From: Candidatus Thiosymbion oneisti
Lineage (GTDB): Bacteria > Pseudomonadota > Gammaproteobacteria > Chromatiales > Chromatiaceae
Direction of reading: 5' to 3'
NCBI RefSeq assembly: GCF_900092655.1
Contig: NZ_FLUY01000604.1
Location: 1 to 36,805, forward strand
Length of the DNA stretch: 36,805 nucleotides
Part shown: positions 18,386-26,052 of the stretch, one piece after another
How the letters are laid out: the number at the start of each line of letters is the position of its first letter
Numbering within the stretch: the stretch's first letter is position 1
The notes under the pieces: model-generated
What the model was told of the DNA's origin: nothing
What the model saw: only the letters and a program-made list of their open reading frames with translations
Database searches by the model: none
Program-made: the position numbers and the translations under genes

Positions 18386-18748
18386 ATGAAGATGAAGATA
18401 CCGCTGATTGCCGTTTCGCTGGCGCTGATACTCGGGGGCTGCACGACGATTAAAATTACGGATCGCGGTGGCGTAGTTACTATAGCGCGAGAGTTTGGCT
18501 TTGCTTCCGTACAGTTGCACCCGGAGACCGATGCACTTGTTGCTGAGATATCGTCTCTAGGCTACCTAGCTACTCCGATTGGTCAGTCATTTGGTTATAC
18601 AAAACAGTTTGCTGCATTTTTGCCTGAAAACTGCAAAGTCATACTCTGGGTTGAAGATCCAGAACAAGTATCAGCAATCAAGACATTGCTCGGCGATATT
18701 GAATCCGTGTGTCCGATTTATCCAACCAAACAGAAGGAGAACTCATGA
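18386..18748 (+). CDS. Putative lipoprotein, first of an overlapping pair
   Basis: The 120-residue product starts with a basic residue pair, a hydrophobic stretch and the lipobox LGGC (C at about 19), so it is likely a periplasmic or outer-membrane lipoprotein. The mature part has two cysteines (ENCKVIL and ESVCPIY) that could form a disulfide, and a segment KVILWVEDPEQVSAIKTLL. No family is recognised. The gene is AT-richer than xthA. Its stop overlaps the next start. An alternative ATG at 18392 would shorten the signal by two residues. Confidence 0.75.
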   Translation: MKMKIPLIAVSLALILGGCTTIKITDRGGVVTIAREFGFASVQLHPETDALVAEISSLGYLATPIGQSFGYTKQFAAFLPENCKVILWVEDPEQVSAIKTLLGDIESVCPIYPTKQKENS

Positions 18749-19197
18749 TGAAACACACAATTATAGTTGCTTGCCTAAGCGCCTTGGGTTTATTGAGTGG
18801 ATGCGCTTCAATAAATCCAAACATGCCGTTGGTATTTGGGCAATCACATGCGTTTGGTCTTTCTGTGACGGGGTCTACGCTGAACCAAGGTATCGGTTTT
18901 ACTATCGGATACCAAGATAAAGATATCGCTCTTATACCTGTAACAGTAAAACAACCGCATGGTGAATACGCGATGATCAAATCGAATACTAGGGATGGTC
19001 ATAGGGATGCCCTTTCTGTATTAGGGCAATTTGATTCGAACTCTAAAGTGGGCTCTAATGCGAACCCCAATACGTTAGAAGCAAACGTTGGACTTGGAAA
19101 ATTCTTTGCTACCGGAATTGCCGCACAGAAACTAGCAGACGGATTTGCTCATAAACTTGGTGCACCACCTAGTTCTGATGCTTTGGGTGTACCTTGA
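18745..19197 (+). CDS. Putative lipoprotein, second of an overlapping pair
   Basis: The 150-residue product begins MMKHTIIVACLSALGLLSGC, with lipobox LSGC followed by ASINPN. The mature part has a beta-rich stretch (FGQSHAFGLSVTGSTLNQG, IGYQDKDIALIPVTVK), which suggests a beta-sandwich, then a helix near the C-terminus. AGGAGA lies about five bases before the ATG at 18745, and this ATG overlaps the upstream TGA as ATGA. The two proteins are thus likely translated together and may form a complex. Function is unknown. Low GC compared with neighbours suggests acquisition. Confidence 0.8.
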   Translation: MMKHTIIVACLSALGLLSGCASINPNMPLVFGQSHAFGLSVTGSTLNQGIGFTIGYQDKDIALIPVTVKQPHGEYAMIKSNTRDGHRDALSVLGQFDSNSKVGSNANPNTLEANVGLGKFFATGIAAQKLADGFAHKLGAPPSSDALGVP

Positions 19198-19224
19198 AAA
19201 AATCAAAGCGTACCCATGAGGCTG

Positions 19225-19381
19225 AGAGGCTGTCTAAAAAAGGGTCGTAGGCCACCGTAGGCAGTAGGCTGGGTTGAGGAACGAAACCCAGCTTTTAGGG
19301 GCCAACCTGATTTGATGGGTCTCGTCCCTTGACCCAACCTATCAGCTTAAAAACAATGGGTTAGTTTTTAGACAACCTCTT
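19225..19381. mobile_element. Short TIR element of a second MITE-like family
   Basis: The left end AGAGGCTGTCTAAAAA (19225-19240) is matched by an inverted right end TTTTTAGACAACCTCT (19365-19380). The inside includes a GTAGGCTGGGTTGAGG-type repeat seen also near 33460. A solo end, with CAATGGGTTGGTTTTTAGAC, is at 16911-16938. No target duplication was identified. Confidence 0.6.
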
Positions 19382-19858
19382 ACCTAACCATATCGAAACC
19401 AAAGCCATTGGTCCCCTCCCACCCTAACCCGCTCTCCCAAGGAGGGTGTCGCAAAAGACACCGATCTTCGCCCTTTGACCCCCTCTCCCCAGCCCCTTCG
19501 CTGCGCTCGGGGCAGGCTCTCCCCCGCAGAGGGTGTCGCAAAAATCCTTTACCACAGAGGACGCAGAGAATTGGCCTGTGCCCAGGGCAACCGAATGACC
19601 TTTAAAATCAATAACTCATAATTAAAGCCTACTGTTAGGTTTGATCCATAAAAGTTTAAATTTATTGATTTTAATAAATTTATTATTCGGTAGCCCTGGG
19701 CCTGTGCCCTTCTCTGCGTCCTCTGTGTCCTCTGTGGTTTAAACTTCACAGACTGGCAGCTGACGCTACCGTTTTGCGACCCCCTCCCGCAGGGAGAGGG
19801 AGTGCAGCTTGTGGCGTGTCCAACCCACTGCCATTGGCGATGTTTCCATTTAAACCTT

Positions 19859-20186
19859 GGCTCTTTATGGATTCCAGACTGCTTTGCCTTGGCCGCAGAG
19901 TCCTATTGTTTCGCGCTGCCGAACCGTTCACTGCCTTCACCACACCCCCTGGTTGCACCGCGGTCTTGCGCGGGAGTGTAGGATGCGGTGAGCGCGGTTG
20001 GTCGTTCAGGATGGCATCACCAGGAGGCGCGAACCGCATCAATGGACGCCCACGGCGAACCGCATCGATGAGCCGGAAGCCAAAGATGCGGTTCGCGCCG
20101 GTCGCTCCCGCGCCCGGCGCTCACCACATCCTACGGCTCCATGCCGGGGGGTGGAGGAGAGATCAGTCCAGAATCCATAAAGAGCC
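19859..20186. mobile_element. MITE-like TIR element, copy 2 (328 bp)
   Basis: TIRs GGCTCTTTATGGATTC (19859) and the same sequence reversed (ending 20186) are flanked by a perfect 8-base duplication TAAACCTT (19851-19858 and 20187-20194). The ends indicate opposite orientation to copy 1. The interior includes a family D palindromic repeat instead of a transposase. Confidence 0.85.
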
Positions 20187-20269
20187 TAAACCTTAACCAC
20201 TACCACCGACCGGTGTCCACCGCGAGCCGATGACCGTTTGACTCCCAGGCAGTCGTTGCCGGACCTAAA

Positions 20270-22303
20270 ATGTCACCTATGGACCCAAACACATCTCAGC
20301 ACCCCCCCCTTCCCAACGGCTCGGATATCGGCGGGTACGATATCACCCGGACCCTGGGATCCGGCACCTTCGGTATCGTTTATCGTGCCGAGGGACACGT
20401 ACTCAAAGATCCGGTCGCCATCAAGGAGTTTTTTCCGCGGGATATCGCCGATCGCGTCGCCACCGGGCAGGTTACGCCGAAGCAGGATCACGCGGAGGAG
20501 TTTGCCTGGGCGCTGGATCGCTTCGTCAGCGAGGCGAAGACGCTCCGCAGGTTGGCCGAGCCGGAACCGCATCCGAACATCATCCAGGTCCGGCACGTCA
20601 TCGAGAAGAACGGTACCTCCTACTTCGTCATGAAGTGGGAGGAGGGGGAAGCACTGGAGGCCGTCCTCAAACGCGAGCCGCCCTGGGACGAGGAACGTCT
20701 ACGCAGGCTTCTGGATGCGTTGCTCGCCGGGTTGGAGCATGTCCACAACGCGGATGTGCTGCATCGGGACATCAAGCCGAGCAACATCCTGATCCGACCT
20801 GACGGCACGCCCGTGCTGATCGATTTCGGATCGGCACGTCGGGTCTCCGGCGACCAGGATCTGTCCAAATATGTACAGCTGACGCCGGCCTTCGCACCGC
20901 CGGAGCAACAGTATGGTCAGTATGGAAAGTGGACGGACATCTACAGCCTCGCCGCAACCCTGTTCTATGCACTCACCGGCCACAAGCCGGACCCCGCCGT
21001 AGCGGCGCGCCCTCGACTTGCCGACGAGCTGCAGGGCCGGTACACGGACGGCTTCTTACGCGGCCTCGATGAGGCCCTGGAGCTGAATTACCGAGAGCGA
21101 CCGCAATCCGTCGCCGAGTGGCGTTCGTCGTTGGGCTTGGGGCCGGATCGGAGCACGACCGATCCGCTCGAGACGCGACCTGGAACCCCGAGCGGTGACT
21201 CGGAGGCAACTATCGTCATGCCGCAACCGGGGCTTGACCGGCACCGACAAACGGGGCAAGCGGATTCGCCCACGGTGGTCCTGTCCGCCCCTTCGGACCC
21301 GAGAACCGCAAGCGAGTCACCTGCCATAGATCCAGGCCGCCCCGATCTGGCCGGAGACGAGTCGCGGTCCAAGCGTGCCGATTGGTGGAGGACCCATTGG
21401 CTGAGCACCCTGTCGCTTGTCGTGGTAACGGGAATCATGGCGCTGCTGGCCTGGTTGTGGGTCGAACGAAATGGTGGCGGGGTAATCCCCGGGCAAGCCC
21501 GACCACCCGAGCAGTCTTACCAAGATCCGGTGCCGGCACCTTCATCCCAAAGCCCGGAATCCGGCGCATCAGCGACCAGGGATGAATCAACGCCACCACC
21601 GGGACAGGAACCCAGCCCACACGCGGAAGTAGCCGCGCCACCAACAGTGGTGATACCTTCCAAGCCATCTCCGGCACCACCTACCTCGGCGCAACCAATC
21701 GCCGATGTGCTTGAGGGCTTCGACTGCACTCCACTGCAAGTAGAGAGGCTCGCGGAAGGCGACTACGCAATCAGCGGTCACGTCGCCGGTCAGACCGATC
21801 TTAGGCGACTGGATGCCGAGTTGGGCGCAATCGCCCAGGCTACGATCGACATCAGTGGTGTATCGGTGGTACCGCGCCCCCTGTGCCCCCTACTGAAGCT
21901 GATAGGCCCCTATTCCACTGCGCGGCGACTCGCCATCGTGCCCAACCATCCCAGTGGCCACTACACCACCGGCGACGACTTCAGGGTTGCCTTCCGCAAC
22001 AGTGACCAGGCTTCGGGGCGGCTGTACGCCTTCTATATCGGCTCCGCAGGCGAGGTCTATGCACCACCCGAGGCGTTTAATCAGCTCTTGTACGTCGGCG
22101 CCGAAGTAGGGCTGACAGGCTACGAGGCCAGTGCACCTCCTGGAACGGATCTTATACTCGCCCTCTGGTGCCGAGGTGTGACCTTGCCGCAGCACTTGGG
22201 CGAGCCGGACCGCATCGAGGGCTTTCTGCCGGCACTTGAGGAAGCCCTAAAGGAGCATACACCCAATTGCGGTACAGCTTGGCGCTTCATCGAGATTCAC
22301 TGA
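20270..22303 (+). CDS. Transmembrane Ser/Thr protein kinase with DUF4384-like C-terminus
   Basis: The 677-residue protein starts with a Hanks-type kinase domain (about 23-290). It has glycine loop GSGTFG, Lys52 in VAIKEF, Glu88, catalytic HRDIKPSN (165-172) and DFG (185-187). All catalytic residues are present. A single transmembrane helix (377-398) follows, then a proline/alanine/serine-rich linker to about 480. Next is a small BON-like segment (YAISGHVAGQTDLRRLDAEL) and a DUF4384-like domain (about 553-640, with GDDFRVAFRN and GRLYAFYI). The kinase is therefore cytoplasmic and the sensor-like part periplasmic. The ATG at 20270 lacks a strong ribosome site, and 20279 is an alternative. Substrates are unknown. 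Confidence 0.92.
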   Translation: MSPMDPNTSQHPPLPNGSDIGGYDITRTLGSGTFGIVYRAEGHVLKDPVAIKEFFPRDIADRVATGQVTPKQDHAEEFAWALDRFVSEAKTLRRLAEPEPHPNIIQVRHVIEKNGTSYFVMKWEEGEALEAVLKREPPWDEERLRRLLDALLAGLEHVHNADVLHRDIKPSNILIRPDGTPVLIDFGSARRVSGDQDLSKYVQLTPAFAPPEQQYGQYGKWTDIYSLAATLFYALTGHKPDPAVAARPRLADELQGRYTDGFLRGLDEALELNYRERPQSVAEWRSSLGLGPDRSTTDPLETRPGTPSGDSEATIVMPQPGLDRHRQTGQADSPTVVLSAPSDPRTASESPAIDPGRPDLAGDESRSKRADWWRTHWLSTLSLVVVTGIMALLAWLWVERNGGGVIPGQARPPEQSYQDPVPAPSSQSPESGASATRDESTPPPGQEPSPHAEVAAPPTVVIPSKPSPAPPTSAQPIADVLEGFDCTPLQVERLAEGDYAISGHVAGQTDLRRLDAELGAIAQATIDISGVSVVPRPLCPLLKLIGPYSTARRLAIVPNHPSGHYTTGDDFRVAFRNSDQASGRLYAFYIGSAGEVYAPPEAFNQLLYVGAEVGLTGYEASAPPGTDLILALWCRGVTLPQHLGEPDRIEGFLPALEEALKEHTPNCGTAWRFIEIH

Positions 22304-22513
22304 TCCGTTGCGCCAGGGAGCGTTCTCAATTGAGAAAATTTATCAGAAGAATCAATCCTGTAGGCTGGGGTGAGCTTGCGAACCCCAGCGTTGGTCCGCG
22401 TAGCATCCCGCCAAAAGTCTTCCGGCGGGTTGCGACCATCCCTGGTCTTACCCGCCCTACGAGCTACGAGCTCTGGCTACCTGGCGGATGCGGTTCGCTA
22501 AATGTCAACAGAT
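22304..22513. other. Gap between convergent kinase and amidase genes
   Basis: It contains GTAGGCTGGGGTGAGCTTGC (from about 22361) and the related family C/E pieces up to 22480, which can fold and may terminate both genes. No gene is seen. Confidence 0.5.
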
Positions 22514-23824
22514 CTAAGGAATGGTGAGCACCTGACCGACGCGAATGCGGTCACCCTCGAGGTTGTTGGCGCTGCGCAGGGAAGTCAGGCTCACGTCGTA
22601 ATGTTTGGCGATCTCCAGGAGCGTGTCGCCGTGGTTGATCACGTGACGACGCCCCTTGCCTCTACCTCTACCGGCAAGTTTGGTTCCCGGCGGTGGGTAG
22701 CGGGTGAAATAGGACTTGATGCCGGCCAATATGGCACCGGCAAGCTTCGCCTGATGTTCGTTGCTGCGCAGACGCTTCTCCTCCTCCGGGTTGGAGATGA
22801 AGGCAGTCTCGACCAGGATGGAAGGTATATCCGGCGATTTGAGGACCACAAAGCCCGCCTTCTGAACCTTGCCCTGGTGAACCGCCCCTACCTTTTGGAG
22901 GTTGGTGAGCACCCGCTCCGCCGCCAGGTTGCTGTGCTCCAGGGTGGCGTTCTGGGTCATGTCCAGGAGTACGGTGGCCAGGAGGCTGTCGTTCTCGCTC
23001 AGATCGACGCCGGCGATGAGGTCGGCACGGTTTTCCTTGTCCGCTAGCCACTTGGCGGCCTCACTACTGGCCCCGCGGTGGGAAAGGGTATAGACGGACG
23101 AGCCGCGCACCCGCCGATCGCGGAAGGCATCGGCATGGATCGAAACGAACAGGTCCGCCCGATGCTTGCGCGCCAGCCCCATGCGCTTGCGCAAGCGAAT
23201 AAAGTAATCGCCATTGCGGATCAGCACCGGCCGCATACCCCGCTCTTTCTTCACCAGCCGCGCCAGCCTGCGGGCAATCCGCAAGGTAATGTCCTTCTCC
23301 CGCGTGCCCTTGGCACCGACGGCGCCCGGATCTTCGCCCCCATGCCCGGCGTCGATGGCAATGGTGACATCCCTCAGCCGGGTCCGGACAGGAGGCCGTG
23401 GCTTGCCGCCCTTGGCCTTCTTCCCACCCGTCCCCTTCCTGATCGGAACCAGATCCACCACCAGTCGATGACCATACTGCTCGTTGGGTTGCAGCAGGAA
23501 GCTCTTGGCGCGGATCTGCTGCTTGAGGTCCAGCACCAGACGCAGATCATCGCCTGCACGTACCCCACTGCGCAGACCGATCAGCAGGGGCTCGTTGGCC
23601 TTTATGGTCGGCAGCTTGTCCTTGAGCCGGGCATCCGGGACATCGATGACCAAACGGTAGGGATGCTCGAGGGGAAAGATCTTGTGAGATACCGGCGCCG
23701 CAGTATCCAGTACCAACCGGGTGCGATCGGGTGCCGTCCAGATGCGGGCACCGCGGACATCCACTTGTTGCGCTTGGAGGGGTAATGACAGCAACAGTAA
23801 AAACAGTGCGATCAGCCGGTACAT
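22514..23824 (-). CDS. amiB: N-acetylmuramoyl-L-alanine amidase with AMIN and LysM domains
   Basis: The 436-residue periplasmic enzyme cleaves the amide bond between MurNAc and the stem peptide during cell separation. It has a signal peptide (MYRLIALFLLLLSLPLQAQ), an AMIN domain (about 21-130), a zinc Amidase_3 domain (about 150-375) and a C-terminal LysM domain (about 390-436). The amidase domain shows IDAGHGGEDPGA, IHADAF, SENDSLLA and the catalytic ETAF. The AMIN-Amidase_3-LysM order matches E. coli AmiB. In many relatives the gene lies by tsaE and mutL, which are not seen here. An internal regulatory segment is present (RADLIAGVDLSE), suggesting EnvC/NlpD-type activation. Confidence 0.92.
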   Translation of the reverse strand: MYRLIALFLLLLSLPLQAQQVDVRGARIWTAPDRTRLVLDTAAPVSHKIFPLEHPYRLVIDVPDARLKDKLPTIKANEPLLIGLRSGVRAGDDLRLVLDLKQQIRAKSFLLQPNEQYGHRLVVDLVPIRKGTGGKKAKGGKPRPPVRTRLRDVTIAIDAGHGGEDPGAVGAKGTREKDITLRIARRLARLVKKERGMRPVLIRNGDYFIRLRKRMGLARKHRADLFVSIHADAFRDRRVRGSSVYTLSHRGASSEAAKWLADKENRADLIAGVDLSENDSLLATVLLDMTQNATLEHSNLAAERVLTNLQKVGAVHQGKVQKAGFVVLKSPDIPSILVETAFISNPEEEKRLRSNEHQAKLAGAILAGIKSYFTRYPPPGTKLAGRGRGKGRRHVINHGDTLLEIAKHYDVSLTSLRSANNLEGDRIRVGQVLTIP

Positions 23825-23962
23825 TGGGGGCCCCGATGCGCGGGAATTCGGTGGTGAAAGGGAGTTTTAGAATAACAGAATTTTCCCGGTCTTCACAAAA
23901 GAAAACGGGTGATTAGGTTTGCTTTTTAAATGTTCGATGAACTCTTGTTGCAAGGCGGATCG

Positions 23963-24283
23963 CTACGGACCGCCCGCGCTACAGGTCTCCTCGCAGGCCG
24001 CCAAGGTCTCGAACGGGACCCACCCCCCACAGCCCCCATATCGGAACCCATAGCACCTGTCGGAGCGGTAATCGTAAAAGTAGCGGATAACAGATGCTTT
24101 GCAGGGTCCGGGGTCCGGCTTGTCCAGGCAATGCACGGGTAAGAAATTGTTTCGCGTCGAACGCTCACCACCACCGCCGCACCCGCCGAGGCCGAGCGCA
24201 ACCATTAGGAGCAGCACCGACCACGAGGCGTGCCGGGACGATCCCCCCAGCGTGACGGAGATAGGGGTCGCAGGTGTTTTCAA
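23963..24283 (-). CDS. Kunitz/BPTI-like domain lipoprotein
   Basis: The 106-residue product has a hydrophobic segment ending in the lipobox GLGGC and then one Kunitz-type domain. The cysteine spacing is C-x8-C-x15-C-x7-C-x11-C-x3-C. This equals bovine pancreatic trypsin inhibitor except for one residue missing between the fourth and fifth cysteines. GPCKASVIRYFY closely matches BPTI GPCKARIIRYFY and keeps the P1 lysine that marks trypsin-like protease inhibition. I chose TTG at 24283 because GGGAGGGG lies just before it and a longer frame gives no signal peptide. It starts 17 bases after the glycoside phosphorylase stop on the same strand. A periplasmic or outer-membrane protease inhibitor is inferred. 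Kunitz domains are common in animals and rare in bacteria. Confidence 0.85.
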   Translation of the reverse strand: MKTPATPISVTLGGSSRHASWSVLLLMVALGLGGCGGGGERSTRNNFLPVHCLDKPDPGPCKASVIRYFYDYRSDRCYGFRYGGCGGWVPFETLAACEETCSAGGP

Positions 24284-24300
24284 ATCGCCCCTCCCGGTGC

Positions 24301-26049
24301 TTATCCTCGCAGCCACATGACTTGATAAGGTGCGAGCTGGAGCGGCCCGAGCTCGGCACCCGCGCCGGACCAACCCTGGATGAGCTCGCTCCACTGCCGT
24401 TGCTCGAAGTCGTGCTCGATCTGCTGCGGCTGGACCTCCAGCGGCTCGGCGGTGAGGTTGGCAAGGACCCAAATCCGCTCGGAGCCGTCAGGTGCCGTCC
24501 GCTCGATGCCGAACAGCCCCGCCGGTAGCTGTAAGGCCCGCTGGGGACCATCGGGATGAAATGCGGCCTGCGCGCGCCGGATCCCCAGCAGGCGCCGATA
24601 CTCGGCCAGGACCCGACTCGCCGGTTGGACCGCGTCTCCGAGCAAGTCCTCCAGCTCCGCCAACCCCCATTTCCGGCGGTTGATGGTGCGGGCGCGGCCG
24701 GTTTCTTCGACCCCCGCCAGCCAGTTCGGGGCCGCGACCAGGCTGTTGAAGTAGATACCCGGTATTCCCTGGAGGCTCAGCATGATGGTCTGGGAGCACA
24801 GGAACCGGGCGATGCCGACATCGCTGTCCTTCCGTCCGGGGGCGCTCAGGGCATCGAAGTAGGTGATGTTCAGCTCATAGGGCGTCCGGGAACCATCCGG
24901 GTTCTCCCGCCAAGACACCTGCCCGCCCTTCTGTTGCATGCGCTCCACCAGCGCATCGAACCCGGCGTCCGGCAGCAACCCTTCCAGGGGGCGCAGGCCG
25001 ATGCCGTCGTGGGAGGCGGTGAAGTTGAAGAAGGTGCAACCCGGCGGCGGGGGTTCGAGTCCCGTGACCCACTCCATGAGATAGCGGGATTCTCCGGTCT
25101 CCAGCGCATGCAGCAACAAGGGCGGCAGGCTGAACTGATAGACCATGTGGGCCTCGTCCCCGGCACCGAAATAGCCGATGTTCTCCTGGTGCGGGACATT
25201 GGTCTCCGTGAGCAGGATGATCCCCGGTGCCAGCAGATCCAGCACATCGCGCAGGATCTTGACCACCAGGTGGGTCTGCTCCAGATGGATGCAGTTGGTA
25301 CCGACCGTCTTCCACAGATAGGCGACGGCATCCAGGCGAATGATGCGGGCGCCGTTGCGCACGTAGAACAACAGGATATCCAGGTACTCAAACAGCACGT
25401 CCGGGTTGCTGAAGTCCACGTCGATCTGGTCGTGGCTGAAGGTCGCCCATACCAGCCGCTCGCCGGACGGCGTCTGCACCGGACGCAGCAGCGGCGAGGT
25501 GCGGGGACGGGTGACGGTGCTTAAGTCCGTATCCGGCTCCACCTCGATGAAATAGTGCCGTTCCGGGGCAATCCCGTTGGCGAAGTTGCGGAACCAATTG
25601 CTCTGGCTGGAGACATGGTTGATGACCAGGTCCACCATCAACCGAAACCGGTCGTCCGCGCCCAGGGCCTCGATGTCCTCCCAATCACCGAGGGCCGGAT
25701 CCACCTGCCGATAGTCGATGACCGCAAAGCCGTCGTCCGAGCTGGAGGGAAAAAAGGGCAGCACATGGACCGCGGACAGGGTATCGCTCAGATGATTCTC
25801 CAGGAAACGCAGCAGGGAGCGCAGGGGCGGTTCCCCTTCGCCGCGCACCATGTCCCCGTAGGTAATGAGCACGGCGTCGCGCTGGTCCCAGCGGACGCGG
25901 CCGCAGGGCTCATCCGGGCAGGTGCCGACCCCGTAACGCCCGGCGAGCAGGTGGATTCGGCTCAGCATTCGCGGCAGTTCATCCTGTCCGTAAAGCGCTG
26001 ACAGGTGCGTCCTGAGGCGTTGATAGACCGTGCGATCGACGACCAGCAT
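24301..26049 (-). CDS. GH13_18 sugar phosphorylase (sucrose/glucosylglycerate type)
   Basis: The 582-residue cytoplasmic enzyme belongs to the GH13 subfamily 18 phosphorylases, which split alpha-glucosides with phosphate to yield glucose 1-phosphate. Family motifs are PFFPSSSDDGFAVIDY (99-114), DLVINH (140-145), nucleophile D240 in RLDAVAYLWK, acid/base E282 in TETNVP, and the transition-state residue D348 in ASHDGIG. The length (about 560-590) and the extended N-terminal region fit glucosylglycerate phosphorylase (E. coli YcjM) better than the shorter sucrose phosphorylase. The substrate cannot be fixed from sequence alone. It starts three bases after the upstream GT4 gene, with the Kunitz gene downstream. 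Confidence 0.88.
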   Translation of the reverse strand: MLVVDRTVYQRLRTHLSALYGQDELPRMLSRIHLLAGRYGVGTCPDEPCGRVRWDQRDAVLITYGDMVRGEGEPPLRSLLRFLENHLSDTLSAVHVLPFFPSSSDDGFAVIDYRQVDPALGDWEDIEALGADDRFRLMVDLVINHVSSQSNWFRNFANGIAPERHYFIEVEPDTDLSTVTRPRTSPLLRPVQTPSGERLVWATFSHDQIDVDFSNPDVLFEYLDILLFYVRNGARIIRLDAVAYLWKTVGTNCIHLEQTHLVVKILRDVLDLLAPGIILLTETNVPHQENIGYFGAGDEAHMVYQFSLPPLLLHALETGESRYLMEWVTGLEPPPPGCTFFNFTASHDGIGLRPLEGLLPDAGFDALVERMQQKGGQVSWRENPDGSRTPYELNITYFDALSAPGRKDSDVGIARFLCSQTIMLSLQGIPGIYFNSLVAAPNWLAGVEETGRARTINRRKWGLAELEDLLGDAVQPASRVLAEYRRLLGIRRAQAAFHPDGPQRALQLPAGLFGIERTAPDGSERIWVLANLTAEPLEVQPQQIEHDFEQRQWSELIQGWSGAGAELGPLQLAPYQVMWLRG

Positions 26050-26052
26050 GGC

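Larger units (their letters stand above)
19198..20269. other. Long repeat-dominated intergenic region
   Basis: No gene is supported. In order it holds a short TIR element (19225-19381), a family A copy with its conserved flank (about 19384-19545), an inverted pair ACCACAGAGGACGCAGAGA (near 19551) and TCTCTGCGTCCTCTGTG (near 19711) around an AT-rich core, and a 328-base TIR element (19859-20186). The last 80 bases precede the kinase gene and must hold its promoter. Confidence 0.7.

Noticed and set aside
24556-25524. 322-codon plus-strand frame opposite the phosphorylase
   Set aside because: It is an antisense shadow of conserved catalytic segments.
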